From Pseudaminobacter sp047739745 (GTDB taxonomy: Bacteria > Pseudomonadota > Alphaproteobacteria > Rhizobiales > Rhizobiaceae), in the NCBI RefSeq assembly GCF_047739745.1, contig NZ_JBLLVA010000006.1, positions 1 through 64,000 on the forward strand: a stretch of 64,000 bases of DNA, in the 5' to 3' direction. The position numbers and the translations under genes are program-made. The notes under the pieces are model-generated. The model had not been told where the DNA came from, ran no database searches, and saw only the letters and a program-made list of their open reading frames with translations. This document shows, one piece after another, positions 25,798 to 35,098 of the stretch. The first letter of the stretch is position 1. Each line of letters starts with the position of its first letter.

Positions 25798-26577
25798 TCA
25801 GCGCAAATACATGCGCTGAGGATCAAGCTGCCGCAGAAACTCAAGCTCTTCAGCCGCCGGCGGCTCGCTAGTCTCCAGCCCATCCGGTATCTCCGGCCTG
25901 AACGACATGTTGGTCAGCACGTCGTCGATCGACACGCCGGGGTGCAGCGACTGCACTGTCAGGCGCCTGGTTTCCGGATGGAAGCCGAAGGTGCAAAAGT
26001 TGGTGATGACCTTCAACACGCCACCGGCGATCAGGCCTGAGTCCCTGCGGGAAGTCCCGCCCATGAGATAGCCAGGGCTGGTGACGAAATCGACGGTCTC
26101 AACGAAGCGCTTGCGCTCATGCGGCATGATCACGATGGTCTCGACGAGGCTCGAAATGTCGTTGCCGCCGCCGCTGCCTGGCAGCCTCGTCGTGGGGCGA
26201 CTGACATCGCCTAGATAAGAGCTGTTGACGTTGCCATATCGATCGATCTGCGCGCCGCCGATGAAGCCGATATCGACATAGCCGCGCTGCAGCAGCGCCA
26301 GCACATCCGTGGCGTTGAGCAGCATGTTGGCCTTTTCGGCGGTGCGCATCTCATTGGTGGAGAGCGGCAGCCGCCCGGGCTGGATGAACGGGCCGATGAT
26401 GCCCCCTTCGAACAGGATGGTCAGGTGCGGCGCGTGGCGGTTCTGCGCCAATGTCGCGCCAAGCAGAGGCACGCCGACGCCGGCGAAAATGATCTGGCCG
26501 TCGGACATGGCTCGCCCGCACATGACCGACAGCAGCTCGGATGTCGTATAGGCCGGCTTGGTGTTCATGTTTCCCAT
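25798..26577 (-). CDS. CoA-transferase beta subunit, glutaconate CoA-transferase/IpdB-like
   Basis: A 259-aa type I CoA-transferase small subunit. The motif FEGGIIGP has the candidate catalytic Glu57, the residue that forms the glutamyl-CoA intermediate in this family (ENGxxG in relatives). The PGSGGGNDISS glycine loop and a C-terminal HPGVSIDDVLTNMSF block also fit. It starts 9 bp after its partner's stop, with GGAGG before the ATG. It probably moves CoA to or from an acid intermediate of the catabolic island. Confidence 0.82.
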   Translation of the reverse strand: MGNMNTKPAYTTSELLSVMCGRAMSDGQIIFAGVGVPLLGATLAQNRHAPHLTILFEGGIIGPFIQPGRLPLSTNEMRTAEKANMLLNATDVLALLQRGYVDIGFIGGAQIDRYGNVNSSYLGDVSRPTTRLPGSGGGNDISSLVETIVIMPHERKRFVETVDFVTSPGYLMGGTSRRDSGLIAGGVLKVITNFCTFGFHPETRRLTVQSLHPGVSIDDVLTNMSFRPEIPDGLETSEPPAAEELEFLRQLDPQRMYLR

Positions 26578-26586
26578 TTTCGCCTC

Positions 26587-27537
26587 CTATGCCTTGCCGC
26601 CAAGACCGAGCTTGTGGACGAACTCGGTCCAGTCCTTCGGCTCGAAAACATGCTCGCGCATATGGTCGAGTGCGGCGTCGACACCGCCGCTGCGCGTCAG
26701 GTCGGCGTAGGCACCCATATACTTGTAGTCAGGATCATAATGGCCGGCGCATTCATGCGGAGCCGCACCGAACGGGCATTCGACGACCGCGTCGACCGCC
26801 ATGAACGGAATCCTGGTGTGATCCGGCGCGGCCCTTATCTCGTCGTTGGAGACGATCTTTTCGGTCGTCAGGATCACGCGGTCGGCGGCCATGGCGATGT
26901 CGGCGTCCATGAAGGGCAGACCATCATATTGCGCGTTGCCATAAGCGTCCGCCCGCTGCACATGGATTAGCGCGACATTGGGGTTCAGCGCCGGCAGCAG
27001 CATCACCTCGTCGCCCGAATAGGGGCAGTGCATCGTCTCGACGGTGCTGCGCAGCGCCGCCGGCATGCTCGATCCCATCATCACCCTTGTGGGAATGAAC
27101 GGCAGCCCCATGGCGCCGGCCCTGTACATCATGCCGAGGCTCATATGGCTCCATTCCTCGTAGATGACCTTGCCGTTCTCGACATAGTCGCGCATCACCC
27201 GCGACAGGCCCCAGATGATGCCCTGGCTGAACCAGCTCGTCATGTATTTATCGACGCAGCCGCCGGCGAGCAGGAAATCACCCTCGGTCGAGGTGATGCT
27301 GCGGGAAATGGTGAGATGGCGCTTTTGCTGCCTCACCAGCTCCCAGATCAGCGCGAAGGGCGTGCGCGAAAAAGTGTTGCCGCCGATCGCCACATGATCG
27401 TGTTCGTTGATCGTCGCCACCGCCTCCGAAAGGCTCATGACCTTTTCGCGCAAGCCGCGATCGCGCTTTGACAAGCGCTGGCGCAGGTCGAGATATGGCA
27501 CCGAAGAGGGTGGAAGCGGCTGAGTGCCGGGCGTCAT
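26587..27537 (-). CDS. CoA-transferase alpha subunit, glutaconate CoA-transferase/IpdA-like
   Basis: A 316-aa large subunit paired with the preceding entry. Family blocks are DHVAIGGNTFSRTPFALIWEL near the N-terminus and LPALNPNVALIHVQRADAYGNAQYDG in the middle. The closest class by eye is GctA/IpdA, which includes both transferases and a ring-opening hydrolase; the presence of Glu in the B subunit favours transferase. It lies 33 bp after hyuA in the operon starting at hyuB. Confidence 0.82.
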   Translation of the reverse strand: MTPGTQPLPPSSVPYLDLRQRLSKRDRGLREKVMSLSEAVATINEHDHVAIGGNTFSRTPFALIWELVRQQKRHLTISRSITSTEGDFLLAGGCVDKYMTSWFSQGIIWGLSRVMRDYVENGKVIYEEWSHMSLGMMYRAGAMGLPFIPTRVMMGSSMPAALRSTVETMHCPYSGDEVMLLPALNPNVALIHVQRADAYGNAQYDGLPFMDADIAMAADRVILTTEKIVSNDEIRAAPDHTRIPFMAVDAVVECPFGAAPHECAGHYDPDYKYMGAYADLTRSGGVDAALDHMREHVFEPKDWTEFVHKLGLGGKA

Positions 27538-27570
27538 TTGTCAGTCTCCGTTGCGAGGCCTTGCACGGCA

Positions 27571-29679
27571 CTATTCCAGGGTGATGATGATGTTGTTCTT
27601 GGCATCGAGCCGCGCCGTTCCATTCGGCGGGATGACGCAGGTCGTGTCGTATTCCTCAACGATGCACGGCCCCTTGCGCGGCTCGGTCAGCGCCGAACGC
27701 GGGACGATCGCGGTATCGAGCCAGCCATGCTCACGGCCGAAATAGGCCTTGCGCGGCGGCTGCTCGGATTTGAGATCACCGCCATGGGTCTGCGGCTTGC
27801 CCGGCTTGGCCGAACCGGGGCGCGCGGCAAGGCCGGCGACCTGGATATTGATCACCTGAACGGGCTCTTCCAGCGAGGCGCGGTGGCCATAGGTCCTTTC
27901 GTGCTCGGCGCCGAAGGCTTCCTCGATTGCAGCCAGCGTATCTCCAGTCAGCGGGCCGTCGGGAAGCGCGATGTTCATCTCGAAGGTCTGGCCCTTGTAG
28001 CGCATATTGGCAAAACGCTTGAGCTGCATCTCATGTTCGGCAAAGCCATCGAGGCGAAGCTGATTACGTGCCTTGTCCTCCAGCTGCGCCCAGCTTTGCA
28101 GCCAGGCATCGGGCTCGATGTCGCGCAGCAGCCGGCGCACTGTCTCCACGTAATAGTGCTCGACATCCGCATGAAGCAGGCCATAAGCCGAGAACAATCC
28201 AGCCGAAGGCGGCACCAATATTGTCTTGATACCGAGTTCGTTTGCCATGCCGGCGGCAAACAGCGCGCCGTTGCCGCCGAGGGCGAACAGGGTGAACGAG
28301 CGCGGGTCACGGCCGCGTTCGGAAGAAACCGCCTTGATGGCGCGGATCATGTTGGAAATGGCGATCTGCCGCGCGCCATAGGCAGCCGTCGTCACATCGA
28401 CGCCCAGCGGTTTGGCCAGCATACGGTCGAAATGCTCGCGCGCGCGCTCCGCATTGAGCTTCAGTTCGCCGCTGACGAGATAGCCCGGATTGATGTAGCC
28501 GAGGATCACATTGGCATCGGTGACAGTCGGGCGGTCGCCGCCCCGGTCGTAGCACACCGGGCCGGGATTGGCGCCGGCGCTTTCCGGTCCGATCTGCATC
28601 GACCCGCCGGCATCGATCCAGACGATCGAGCCGCCCCCCGCGCCGACTTCGGCGACGTCGATCGCCGGGACCGCCAGCAGATAGCCGCCCCCGGTGAGCA
28701 GGCGCGAGGAGATCATGATGCCGCCGCCAACTGAATATTGCTGCGACAGGACGAATTCGCCCTTTTCGGCGACCGATGCCTTGGCGGTGGTGCCGCCCAT
28801 ATCGAAGCTGATGATATCCGGATAGCCACTTTCGGCGGCATGGCGCACCGCACCGACGACGCCTGCGGCCGGGCCGGACTCGACGATGTTGACCGGCTTT
28901 AGCGAAGCTTCTTCCGCGGTCGTAAGACCGCCATTGGATTGCATCAGCAGGATCGGCGCCTTCATGCCTTCGCCCCGCAGCGTATCGCCAAGGTTCTGCA
29001 GATAGGAGGCGACGATAGGCATGATGTAGGTGTTGACGACGGTCGTGGAGGTCCGCTCGTACTCCTTCATCTGCGGCAACACTTCCGAACTGATGCTGTA
29101 AGGCAGGCCGGGAGCCAGTTCGCGAATGACCTCGGCGACCAAACGTTCATGGACCGGATTAGTATAGGAATTCAGTAGGCATACGGCGATGCCTTCGACC
29201 TTCTCTTCAAGCAGACGCCGGACAACCGCTTCCACCTCGGCGCGGGCCAGCGGCGTGGTGACCTCGCCTTTCGCGTCCACCCGCTCATCGACCGTAAGCC
29301 GCAAGTAACGCTCCACCAGCGGGGCCGGCTTGTCCCAATGTAGATCGTAGAGCTTGGGCATGCGCAGGTTGCGGATTTCCAGAATGTCGCGAAATCCCTT
29401 TGTGGCGATCAGCCCGATGCGCGCGCCCTTCAGTTCAAGGATGGTGTTTGAACCGACGGTGGTGCCATGCAGGAATTCGCTGATGCGATCTATGCTTAGT
29501 CCAGCCGGCTCAAGCGCTCCCGCAAGGCCTTCGGTGATTGCCCTGGCGTAGTTGTCGGCGGTCGACGACACCTTCTTGGTGAAGGTCTCACCCTTTTCAT
29601 TGACCACGACAAGATCGGTAAAGGTTCCGCCGATATCGATGCCCACGCGGCATCCGGCCGGTCTAGGTCTGTCCAACAT
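27571..29679 (-). CDS. hyuA: Hydantoinase/oxoprolinase subunit A (HyuA)
   Basis: A 702-aa ATPase subunit starting MLDRPRPAGCRVGIDIGGTFTDLVV. The GGTFTD phosphate loop is at residues 17-22. Later are HGTTVGSNTILE, the second nucleotide motif FDMGGTTAKAS and ALGGNGALFAAGMANELGI. With HyuB it performs ATP-dependent opening of a lactam or hydantoin ring (5-oxoprolinase, N-methylhydantoinase, caprolactamase) or ATP-dependent carboxylation (acetone carboxylase). The third subunit of acetone carboxylase is absent, so ring opening is more likely. It starts 29 bp after hyuB. Confidence 0.9.
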   Translation of the reverse strand: MLDRPRPAGCRVGIDIGGTFTDLVVVNEKGETFTKKVSSTADNYARAITEGLAGALEPAGLSIDRISEFLHGTTVGSNTILELKGARIGLIATKGFRDILEIRNLRMPKLYDLHWDKPAPLVERYLRLTVDERVDAKGEVTTPLARAEVEAVVRRLLEEKVEGIAVCLLNSYTNPVHERLVAEVIRELAPGLPYSISSEVLPQMKEYERTSTTVVNTYIMPIVASYLQNLGDTLRGEGMKAPILLMQSNGGLTTAEEASLKPVNIVESGPAAGVVGAVRHAAESGYPDIISFDMGGTTAKASVAEKGEFVLSQQYSVGGGIMISSRLLTGGGYLLAVPAIDVAEVGAGGGSIVWIDAGGSMQIGPESAGANPGPVCYDRGGDRPTVTDANVILGYINPGYLVSGELKLNAERAREHFDRMLAKPLGVDVTTAAYGARQIAISNMIRAIKAVSSERGRDPRSFTLFALGGNGALFAAGMANELGIKTILVPPSAGLFSAYGLLHADVEHYYVETVRRLLRDIEPDAWLQSWAQLEDKARNQLRLDGFAEHEMQLKRFANMRYKGQTFEMNIALPDGPLTGDTLAAIEEAFGAEHERTYGHRASLEEPVQVINIQVAGLAARPGSAKPGKPQTHGGDLKSEQPPRKAYFGREHGWLDTAIVPRSALTEPRKGPCIVEEYDTTCVIPPNGTARLDAKNNIIITLE

Positions 29680-29708
29680 ATCGCTCTTCCTGAAAATCGG
29701 TTTCGGCC

Positions 29709-31496
29709 TCAATGGCCCCAGTTCACGAATTCGACCGCGCCGCCGCGCGCCGCGCTCATCGCTGCGCGCAGCCGCAGCGTTGCCGATTGATCGACTGCGA
29801 GAGCCCCGTCCTCGAGGACGACGCCATAGTCCTCCCGCGCGGCGTTGCGGCTGACGATTTCATCGCGGACATCCTTCAGAACCGCCGCCGGGTCGCGTTC
29901 GAGCGGATTTCCCCAGCCGCCACCGCCCGGAAGCACGTAGCGGAATTCGTCACCTTCGTTGACGTTGATCGTCACCTTCGAGCCAATCGAACCGTTGGTC
30001 GTATGCGGATTGAGGCTGACGGAACCGGGCTGGCCGGCCTTGCCGCCATAGAGTCCGTAGGGACGCGTAGTCTGGCGATCGGCGCGGATCTGCAGGATCG
30101 CGCCGGGCACCTTCACGCGGTAATCGCGGTAGAACGGCGCGCCGCCGCGGAATTTACCAGCGCCGCAGCGATCCTGCGCGAATTCGTAGGCCAGTATTTC
30201 GATCGGATGCTCGGATTCGATCTGCTCGACGGACTGCGAGGCCATATTGACGAAGATGTTCGAGATGCCGTCGATGCCGTCAGCCCATGGCCGGCCACCC
30301 CAGGTGCCACAGGAAAAATCGACATAGACGAAGCGCTGGCCGTTCGGGTCGAAGCCCGCGACGGTCACGCCGACATTGCCGCCGTCGGACGCCGCAAAAA
30401 CCCGGTCCGGCACCATTTTGGCGAGCGCGCCAAACGCACAATCGACCATGCGGAAACCAGTGAGCGCGCGCGCCGCGCAAGCTCCGGGCATGGCGACATT
30501 GGCGATGGTTCCCTCCGGTGCAATGGTCTTGATGATGCGGAAGACGCCGTCATTGTTGGGAATTCCGCCCGGCAGGATTGAGCGAAGCGCAGTGTATGAC
30601 GCGGCTTCTGTGACCGAAAGCGTGCAGTTGATGGCGCCCCTCACCTGCGGCGCGCTGCCGGTCCAGTCGAACTCGACCGTTTCGCCCTGCTTTCTCACGG
30701 TGACGAAAAGACGTATCGGCACGCCGATATCCATGCCGTCGTCGTCGATCCAGTCTTCGAAGGAATATTCGCCGTCCGGCAGTTCACCCACGGCAGCGCG
30801 GGCCAGTCGCTCGGTATAGTTGGTGATCTCGCTCATGTAATGGCGCGAGGCGGCAAGGCCGTAGCGGGCGGTTAGCGCCAACACCTTGCGCTGGGCGATC
30901 TCACAGGCGGCAAGCTGCGCGCGAAGGTCGCCGAGGAGTTGGACCGGCAAGCGCACGTTGGTTCTGATCAGGGTCCACAACGCCTCATCATGCTTGCCGG
31001 AATCGATCAGCTTCAGCGGCGGGATGCGCAAGCCTTCTTGGAAGATCTCGGTGGAATTGACCGAGTTCGAGCCGGGAACGTGGCCGCCCACATCGACATG
31101 ATGAGCCGTGGTCGCGGCAAACGCGATGAGTTCCTTGCCGGAGAAGATCGGCTTGAGAATGAAGATATCCGGCAGATGCATACCGCCTTCGAACGGATCG
31201 TTCAGGACGAAGACGTCACCGTCGTGGATGTCGCCCCGGAACTTTTTCATCACCGCCTGGAGGGCGGTACGGATGGAACCGAGATGCACCGGCAATGTCA
31301 GGCCCTGGGCGACCAGGCGGCCCTCCGCATCGGCAATGCCGGTGGAGAAATCCATGTTGTCGCGCAGCACGCCGGAATAGGTCGTGCGGCAGATTGTGAC
31401 GGCCATTTCGTCGGCGATGGAAAACAGCTCGTTCTTGAAGAGCTCGAAATTGATGAACTCGTCGCCTTCCGGCTGGATTACGGACAGAGCCGTCAT
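29709..31496 (-). CDS. hyuB: Hydantoinase/oxoprolinase subunit B (HyuB)
   Basis: A 595-aa catalytic partner of HyuA. It carries SIADEMAVTICRTTYSGVLRDNMDFSTGIAD near the N-terminus, the metal-site block NDPFEGGMHLPDIFIL, DVGGHVPGSNS and, near the C-terminus, RADRQTTRPYGLYGG and PGGGGWGNPLERD. The ATG chosen has AGGAG 9 bases upstream. It is first in the hyuB-hyuA-CoA-transferase operon and has a TTGACA box and a TetR-type operator in front. Confidence 0.9.
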   Translation of the reverse strand: MTALSVIQPEGDEFINFELFKNELFSIADEMAVTICRTTYSGVLRDNMDFSTGIADAEGRLVAQGLTLPVHLGSIRTALQAVMKKFRGDIHDGDVFVLNDPFEGGMHLPDIFILKPIFSGKELIAFAATTAHHVDVGGHVPGSNSVNSTEIFQEGLRIPPLKLIDSGKHDEALWTLIRTNVRLPVQLLGDLRAQLAACEIAQRKVLALTARYGLAASRHYMSEITNYTERLARAAVGELPDGEYSFEDWIDDDGMDIGVPIRLFVTVRKQGETVEFDWTGSAPQVRGAINCTLSVTEAASYTALRSILPGGIPNNDGVFRIIKTIAPEGTIANVAMPGACAARALTGFRMVDCAFGALAKMVPDRVFAASDGGNVGVTVAGFDPNGQRFVYVDFSCGTWGGRPWADGIDGISNIFVNMASQSVEQIESEHPIEILAYEFAQDRCGAGKFRGGAPFYRDYRVKVPGAILQIRADRQTTRPYGLYGGKAGQPGSVSLNPHTTNGSIGSKVTINVNEGDEFRYVLPGGGGWGNPLERDPAAVLKDVRDEIVSRNAAREDYGVVLEDGALAVDQSATLRLRAAMSAARGGAVEFVNWGH

Positions 31497-31531
31497 TTCA
31501 GAACTCCTCACCTGTGTCGCGTTTCCTAAGT

Positions 31532-31547
31532 AAGTATTCTTTTACAT
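31532..31547. promoter_or_regulatory. TetR-type operator A (before hyuB)
   Basis: AAGTA-TTCTTT-TACAT: 9 of 10 half-site bases match the AAGTA-N6-TACTT palindrome. It lies 7 bases downstream of the minus-strand -35 box. Confidence 0.7.
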
Positions 31548-31688
31548 CGGCGATTGTCAATGCCCCTTGAACCGTTCGACGTGCGAATTTCTGACCCGGA
31601 ACCGCGACGGGAAATAAGGGATACCGATTGCGCCGGAGGCGCTGCGGAGCGCATCTGGAACCAGCAAATGCTTGACAGTGAATTTTGT

Positions 31689-31704
31689 AAGTATTCTATT
31701 ACTT
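31689..31704. promoter_or_regulatory. TetR-type operator B (before livK1)
   Basis: AAGTA-TTCTAT-TACTT, all ten half-site bases present, extended by GT and AC at the ends. It overlaps the likely -10 of the rightward promoter, as expected of a repressor site. Confidence 0.82.
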
Positions 31705-31858
31705 ACGCGGCGTAAACCGCCGCGGCGTCACTGGAAGCGGAAACGATCCTAACTGAACTCCCTGTACGCCCTGGCCAGGGCGTTACCGGAAGAGTGTGAT
31801 TTGTTGCCCGAACTCCAGCCGTTTCCATCACCATAAAAACAAAAATGGGAGTGAATGC

Positions 31859-33010
31859 ATGAAGAATCGCAAAACACTGATCGCCTCGGCCTTGGCGCTG
31901 GCGCTTTCAATGTCGGCAGCCTATGCGGATACAATCAAGATCGGCGTGAACCAGCCGCTCACCGGGGCCGTCGCCGCTTCCGGCAATTATGTGAGCAACG
32001 GTGCGAAAATCGCCGCCGACCAGATCAACGCCAAGGGCGGCGTTCTCGGACAGCAGATTGAACTGATCATCGAAGACAACAAGAGCAACCCCACCGAAGC
32101 CGCTGCGGTGGCCGAAAAGCTGATCGTGCGCGACGAGGTCGTGGCCATGATGGGCGCATGGGGCTCCACCCACACGCTTTCGGTCATGCCCAAGCTGCTG
32201 GAATATGAAGTGCCGATGGTGGTGGAGACCTCCTCATCCGACAAGATCACCACTTCGGGCAATCCCTGGATCTTCCGCATAGCTCCCACCAGCAAGATGC
32301 TTGCCGGCTCGTTCGCGCCCTTTGTCGAGAAATTCGGGATAAAGAAGGCGGCGTTCCTTGCCGTCAACAATGATTGGGGCCACAGCAACACCAACGCCTA
32401 TTCCGACATGCTGGCCGAACATGGCGTCTCCACCGAACTGCGCGAGACCATGGATGCGGCGGCGGTCGATGTTTCCGCGCAGCTTGCCAAGATCAAGGCG
32501 TCAGATGCCGACACCTTGCTGGTTACCACCGAGATCGAACAGCTCACGCTGATCTTCAAGCAGGCCCAGGCGCTGAAGCTGCCGCAGCGAATCATCGCCA
32601 CCACCACCTCCTCGACACCCGATCAGGCGATCGAACATGCCGGCTCGGCGGCTGACAATGCCTATTTCACGGTGCTGTTCGCTCCATGGTTTCCGGAAAT
32701 GGCTCCGAACCCCGATGTGGCGCGCGCCTTTGCCGAAGAGTGGGAAAAACGCGACTATGTTTTTGCCGGCCGCATCGAAGGCCAACGCGGCTACGACGCC
32801 ATCCTGACGATCGCCGCGGCGATTGAAAAGGCCGGAAAGCCCGAGCCCGAGGCCATTCGCAATGCACTTTGGGAAATCGAGGTGAAAGGCGTCAACAGCA
32901 ATGTGAGATTCTACAAGGAAGGGCCGGAAGGCCAGGAAAGCGGTCAGAATGCCGCGAATATTTTCGTGGTTCAGGTCAAGGGCGGCAAGGTCGTCAAACC
33001 GGAATTCTGA
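31859..33010 (+). CDS. LIV-type ABC transporter substrate-binding protein (livK1)
   Basis: A 383-aa periplasmic binding protein starting MKNRKTLIASALALALSMSAAYA, a Sec signal cleaved before DTIK. GGGAG lies just before the ATG; the frame is open upstream but without signal character. It is a close paralogue of the protein at 44562-45713: same length, with shared IKIGVNQPLTG, IEDNKSNP, MMGAWGST and VNNDWG. It has no permease genes beside it, so it probably delivers a second ligand to the single LIV permease at 41-44.5 kb. Confidence 0.9.
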   Translation: MKNRKTLIASALALALSMSAAYADTIKIGVNQPLTGAVAASGNYVSNGAKIAADQINAKGGVLGQQIELIIEDNKSNPTEAAAVAEKLIVRDEVVAMMGAWGSTHTLSVMPKLLEYEVPMVVETSSSDKITTSGNPWIFRIAPTSKMLAGSFAPFVEKFGIKKAAFLAVNNDWGHSNTNAYSDMLAEHGVSTELRETMDAAAVDVSAQLAKIKASDADTLLVTTEIEQLTLIFKQAQALKLPQRIIATTTSSTPDQAIEHAGSAADNAYFTVLFAPWFPEMAPNPDVARAFAEEWEKRDYVFAGRIEGQRGYDAILTIAAAIEKAGKPEPEAIRNALWEIEVKGVNSNVRFYKEGPEGQESGQNAANIFVVQVKGGKVVKPEF

Positions 33011-33018
33011 GTAGAAAC

Positions 33019-33048
33019 CGCGCGAGCCGTGGCAAAGCGGCTCGCGCG
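33019..33048. repeat. Perfect 10-bp hairpin between convergent genes
   Basis: CGCGCGAGCC and GGCTCGCGCG flank a 10-base loop. It starts 9 bases after the livK1 stop and 21 bases before the CoxSG stop. No T-run follows, so it may protect the 3' end of both messages rather than terminate on its own. Confidence 0.72.
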
Positions 33049-33068
33049 AAAGCTCCGCGCCGCACTTA

Positions 33069-34268
33069 TCAGCGCGAAAACAGCTTCCGCCTGATCTCGC
33101 CGAGCCAGGATTTCACCGCGATTGCGAGACTTCCGGCAAGCCGCAATTCGCTTGCCTCTCGAGGCTCCGGATCGCCCGCCTCCGGTGACAGCGACCGCCG
33201 CAGGTTCTCTGTGAACTGCGCCGTGATCGCCCCGATGAAATGGGTGACGATGCCTGCTCGCGCAAATTGGCCGAGTGCGCCGGAAAGCGCGTATTTCACA
33301 TCCAGATCAACGCGCGTGGCCGCACCACCGTGCTCTTCATGCAGGGCGTAGCTGAGCTCACCCTGTGCCAATGAGGCGCTGCGCTCATCGCGCCCTGCGC
33401 CATGGATTACGCCGGTCATGGTCCGGTCGTCGCGCTGCTGGTTGGCAACGCCCGCGAATTGCGCGCCGATCGGCCCCATCTTGATGCGCATATTGACCTG
33501 ATAGTTCCCCTCCTCCGTCTCGCCGACCAGTGCGGCGCCTGGGATGCAGCGGATCATCGCCGGCACATTGCCGAATTGGCGCCAGATCACATCCTGCGGG
33601 TGGTCGATGACGAAGGACTGCTTGACTGATGGAGCCGACGCTCCGATCTTGCCCGGCGTGGCCAATTGCGCCTTGGTAGCGGAGGATGCGGTCGCCGGCT
33701 GGGGCGGCGAAATTACTGGTTTGGCGGTCGTTTCGTCGGCCGCGCCATGCCCGCACCCAGCCGGACCAAGGCCCACCGAGCGTGGTGGGGCGACCACACC
33801 ATTTGCCTGTCGGGCCACAATGACGGACCGCACCGCCTTGACGATTCCCGAATAGCCGGTGCAGCGGCACAGATTGCCGGCAAGCTCCTGCCTTATGCGC
33901 TGCTCGTCGGCATCGCCCAGCCGCTCGACGATGTCGCGCGCCATGATCAGCATGCCTGGCGTGCAAAAGCCGCATTGCAGCGCATGATGCGCATTGAAGG
34001 CCTGCCGCAGCTCGATCATCAGCGGATCTTCGTCGAAATCCTCGATGGTGCGCACCTCGGCACCGCCGCAGCCGGTGGCATTGCTGATGCAGGAACGCAC
34101 CGGCACACCGTCGACAATGACGGTGCAGGCGCCGCAGACACCCTGCTCGCAGCCGAGATGCGTGCCGGTCAGGTGCAAATTCTCGCGAAGCAGATCGGCG
34201 AGACTGGTTCGCGGCTCGACCGCCTGCGTGACCGAAGCACCGTTGACGGTGAGGCGAAGGCTGTTCAT
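33069..34268 (-). CDS. Molybdenum hydroxylase 2Fe-2S subunit fused to CoxG-like domain
   Basis: A 399-aa two-part protein. Residues 1-155 are a complete CoxS-type subunit with Cys40, 45, 48, 60 and Cys99, 102, 134, 136 for two 2Fe-2S clusters. After a Pro/Ala/Thr-rich linker (about 160-210), residues about 213-360 match the CoxG/SRPBCC fold (HPQDVIWRQFGNVPAMIRCIPGA). The C-terminal 25 residues are basic and amphipathic, a possible membrane contact. CoxG is thought to anchor or mature such enzymes. It overlaps the FAD subunit gene by 4 bases and is last in its operon. Confidence 0.9.
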   Translation of the reverse strand: MNSLRLTVNGASVTQAVEPRTSLADLLRENLHLTGTHLGCEQGVCGACTVIVDGVPVRSCISNATGCGGAEVRTIEDFDEDPLMIELRQAFNAHHALQCGFCTPGMLIMARDIVERLGDADEQRIRQELAGNLCRCTGYSGIVKAVRSVIVARQANGVVAPPRSVGLGPAGCGHGAADETTAKPVISPPQPATASSATKAQLATPGKIGASAPSVKQSFVIDHPQDVIWRQFGNVPAMIRCIPGAALVGETEEGNYQVNMRIKMGPIGAQFAGVANQQRDDRTMTGVIHGAGRDERSASLAQGELSYALHEEHGGAATRVDLDVKYALSGALGQFARAGIVTHFIGAITAQFTENLRRSLSPEAGDPEPREASELRLAGSLAIAVKSWLGEIRRKLFSR

Positions 34269-35098
34269 TGCATCACCTGTCGCAGGGCGCGTGCAAAGGC
34301 GTTGCCATGCATGGCGTTCTTGATCGGGTCGTTCGAAACACGCAGGCCGGCCACATGCTCTCTGCCTCTTTCAAGCGCTTCCTCGACTGCGGCCGACGCC
34401 GTGGCGGCGGGCATGAACGCGTTGATATCTCCCACGATGAGCGGACTTGAATCCGTCGCTCCGATAACACCCCTGCAGATGCGCAGTTCCGGATCGACAA
34501 CGACTGCTGCCATAGCCTCGGCGAATTCGCCGACCTTGCGGCAGAACTTGAAATAGCCAAACCGCGCCTTTTGCGAGAATTTGCGGATACGGATTCCAAC
34601 CAGGAACTCGGCATCGTCCAACGCCACCCCGAACGGCGTTGTCATGAAGCCTGCGAGTTCTGTGCGGCGCTCGCCCTTTTCGGTGGCGACGATCAATTCG
34701 GCGCCGAGCGCAGTCAAGGTCGTCATCCAGTCCGCCGCCGGATCGGCATGCACCAGGCTGCCACCGATCGTTCCGCGATTGCGCACCGCGCGATAGGCGA
34801 TGCCGCCGGCAACCGATCTCAGGAAACCGTTGGCGGCGTCCGGCAGGCGGCCATCCTCGAATGAAGCGTGTGTGATGCAGGCGCCATAGACGATCGCGTC
34901 GGGCTCCTCGCGAAAGCGGGTCAGTTCCGGAATCGCCGTAACGTCAATCAGTTGATTGGGCTGCGCCAGCCGAAGATTGAGCATCGGTCCGAGCGACTGG
35001 CCGCCGGCCACGATCTTGGCGCCGCTATTGTCTTTCAGAAGCCGCACCGCCGCGGCCACCGTCGCGGGCCGGCTGTAGCTGAACTCGACCGGCTTCAT
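34265..35098 (-). CDS. Molybdenum hydroxylase FAD subunit, CoxM-like
   Basis: A 277-aa FAD-binding subunit. Flavin motifs are AGGQSLGPMLNLRLAQP near residues 32-48 and TIGGSLVHADPAADW near 110-124. It receives electrons from the 2Fe-2S subunit. It overlaps both neighbours by ATGA, so L, M and S are made in step. No sign of damage. Confidence 0.9.
   Translation of the reverse strand: MKPVEFSYSRPATVAAAVRLLKDNSGAKIVAGGQSLGPMLNLRLAQPNQLIDVTAIPELTRFREEPDAIVYGACITHASFEDGRLPDAANGFLRSVAGGIAYRAVRNRGTIGGSLVHADPAADWMTTLTALGAELIVATEKGERRTELAGFMTTPFGVALDDAEFLVGIRIRKFSQKARFGYFKFCRKVGEFAEAMAAVVVDPELRICRGVIGATDSSPLIVGDINAFMPAATASAAVEEALERGREHVAGLRVSNDPIKNAMHGNAFARALRQVMQ

Larger units (their letters stand above)
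31497..31858. promoter_or_regulatory. Divergent control region, hyuB / livK1
   Basis: A 362-bp region with one operator and promoter for each direction. Leftward: minus-strand TTGACA at 31555-31560 with operator A between it and hyuB. Rightward: TTGACA at 31672-31677, operator B and a possible -10 TCTATT at 31695-31700 with 17-bp spacing. No gene is seen in between. Confidence 0.75.

Noticed and set aside
27571..31496. HyuAB as acetone carboxylase
   Set aside because: No gene for the third (gamma) subunit is present and the neighbours do not fit ketone metabolism.
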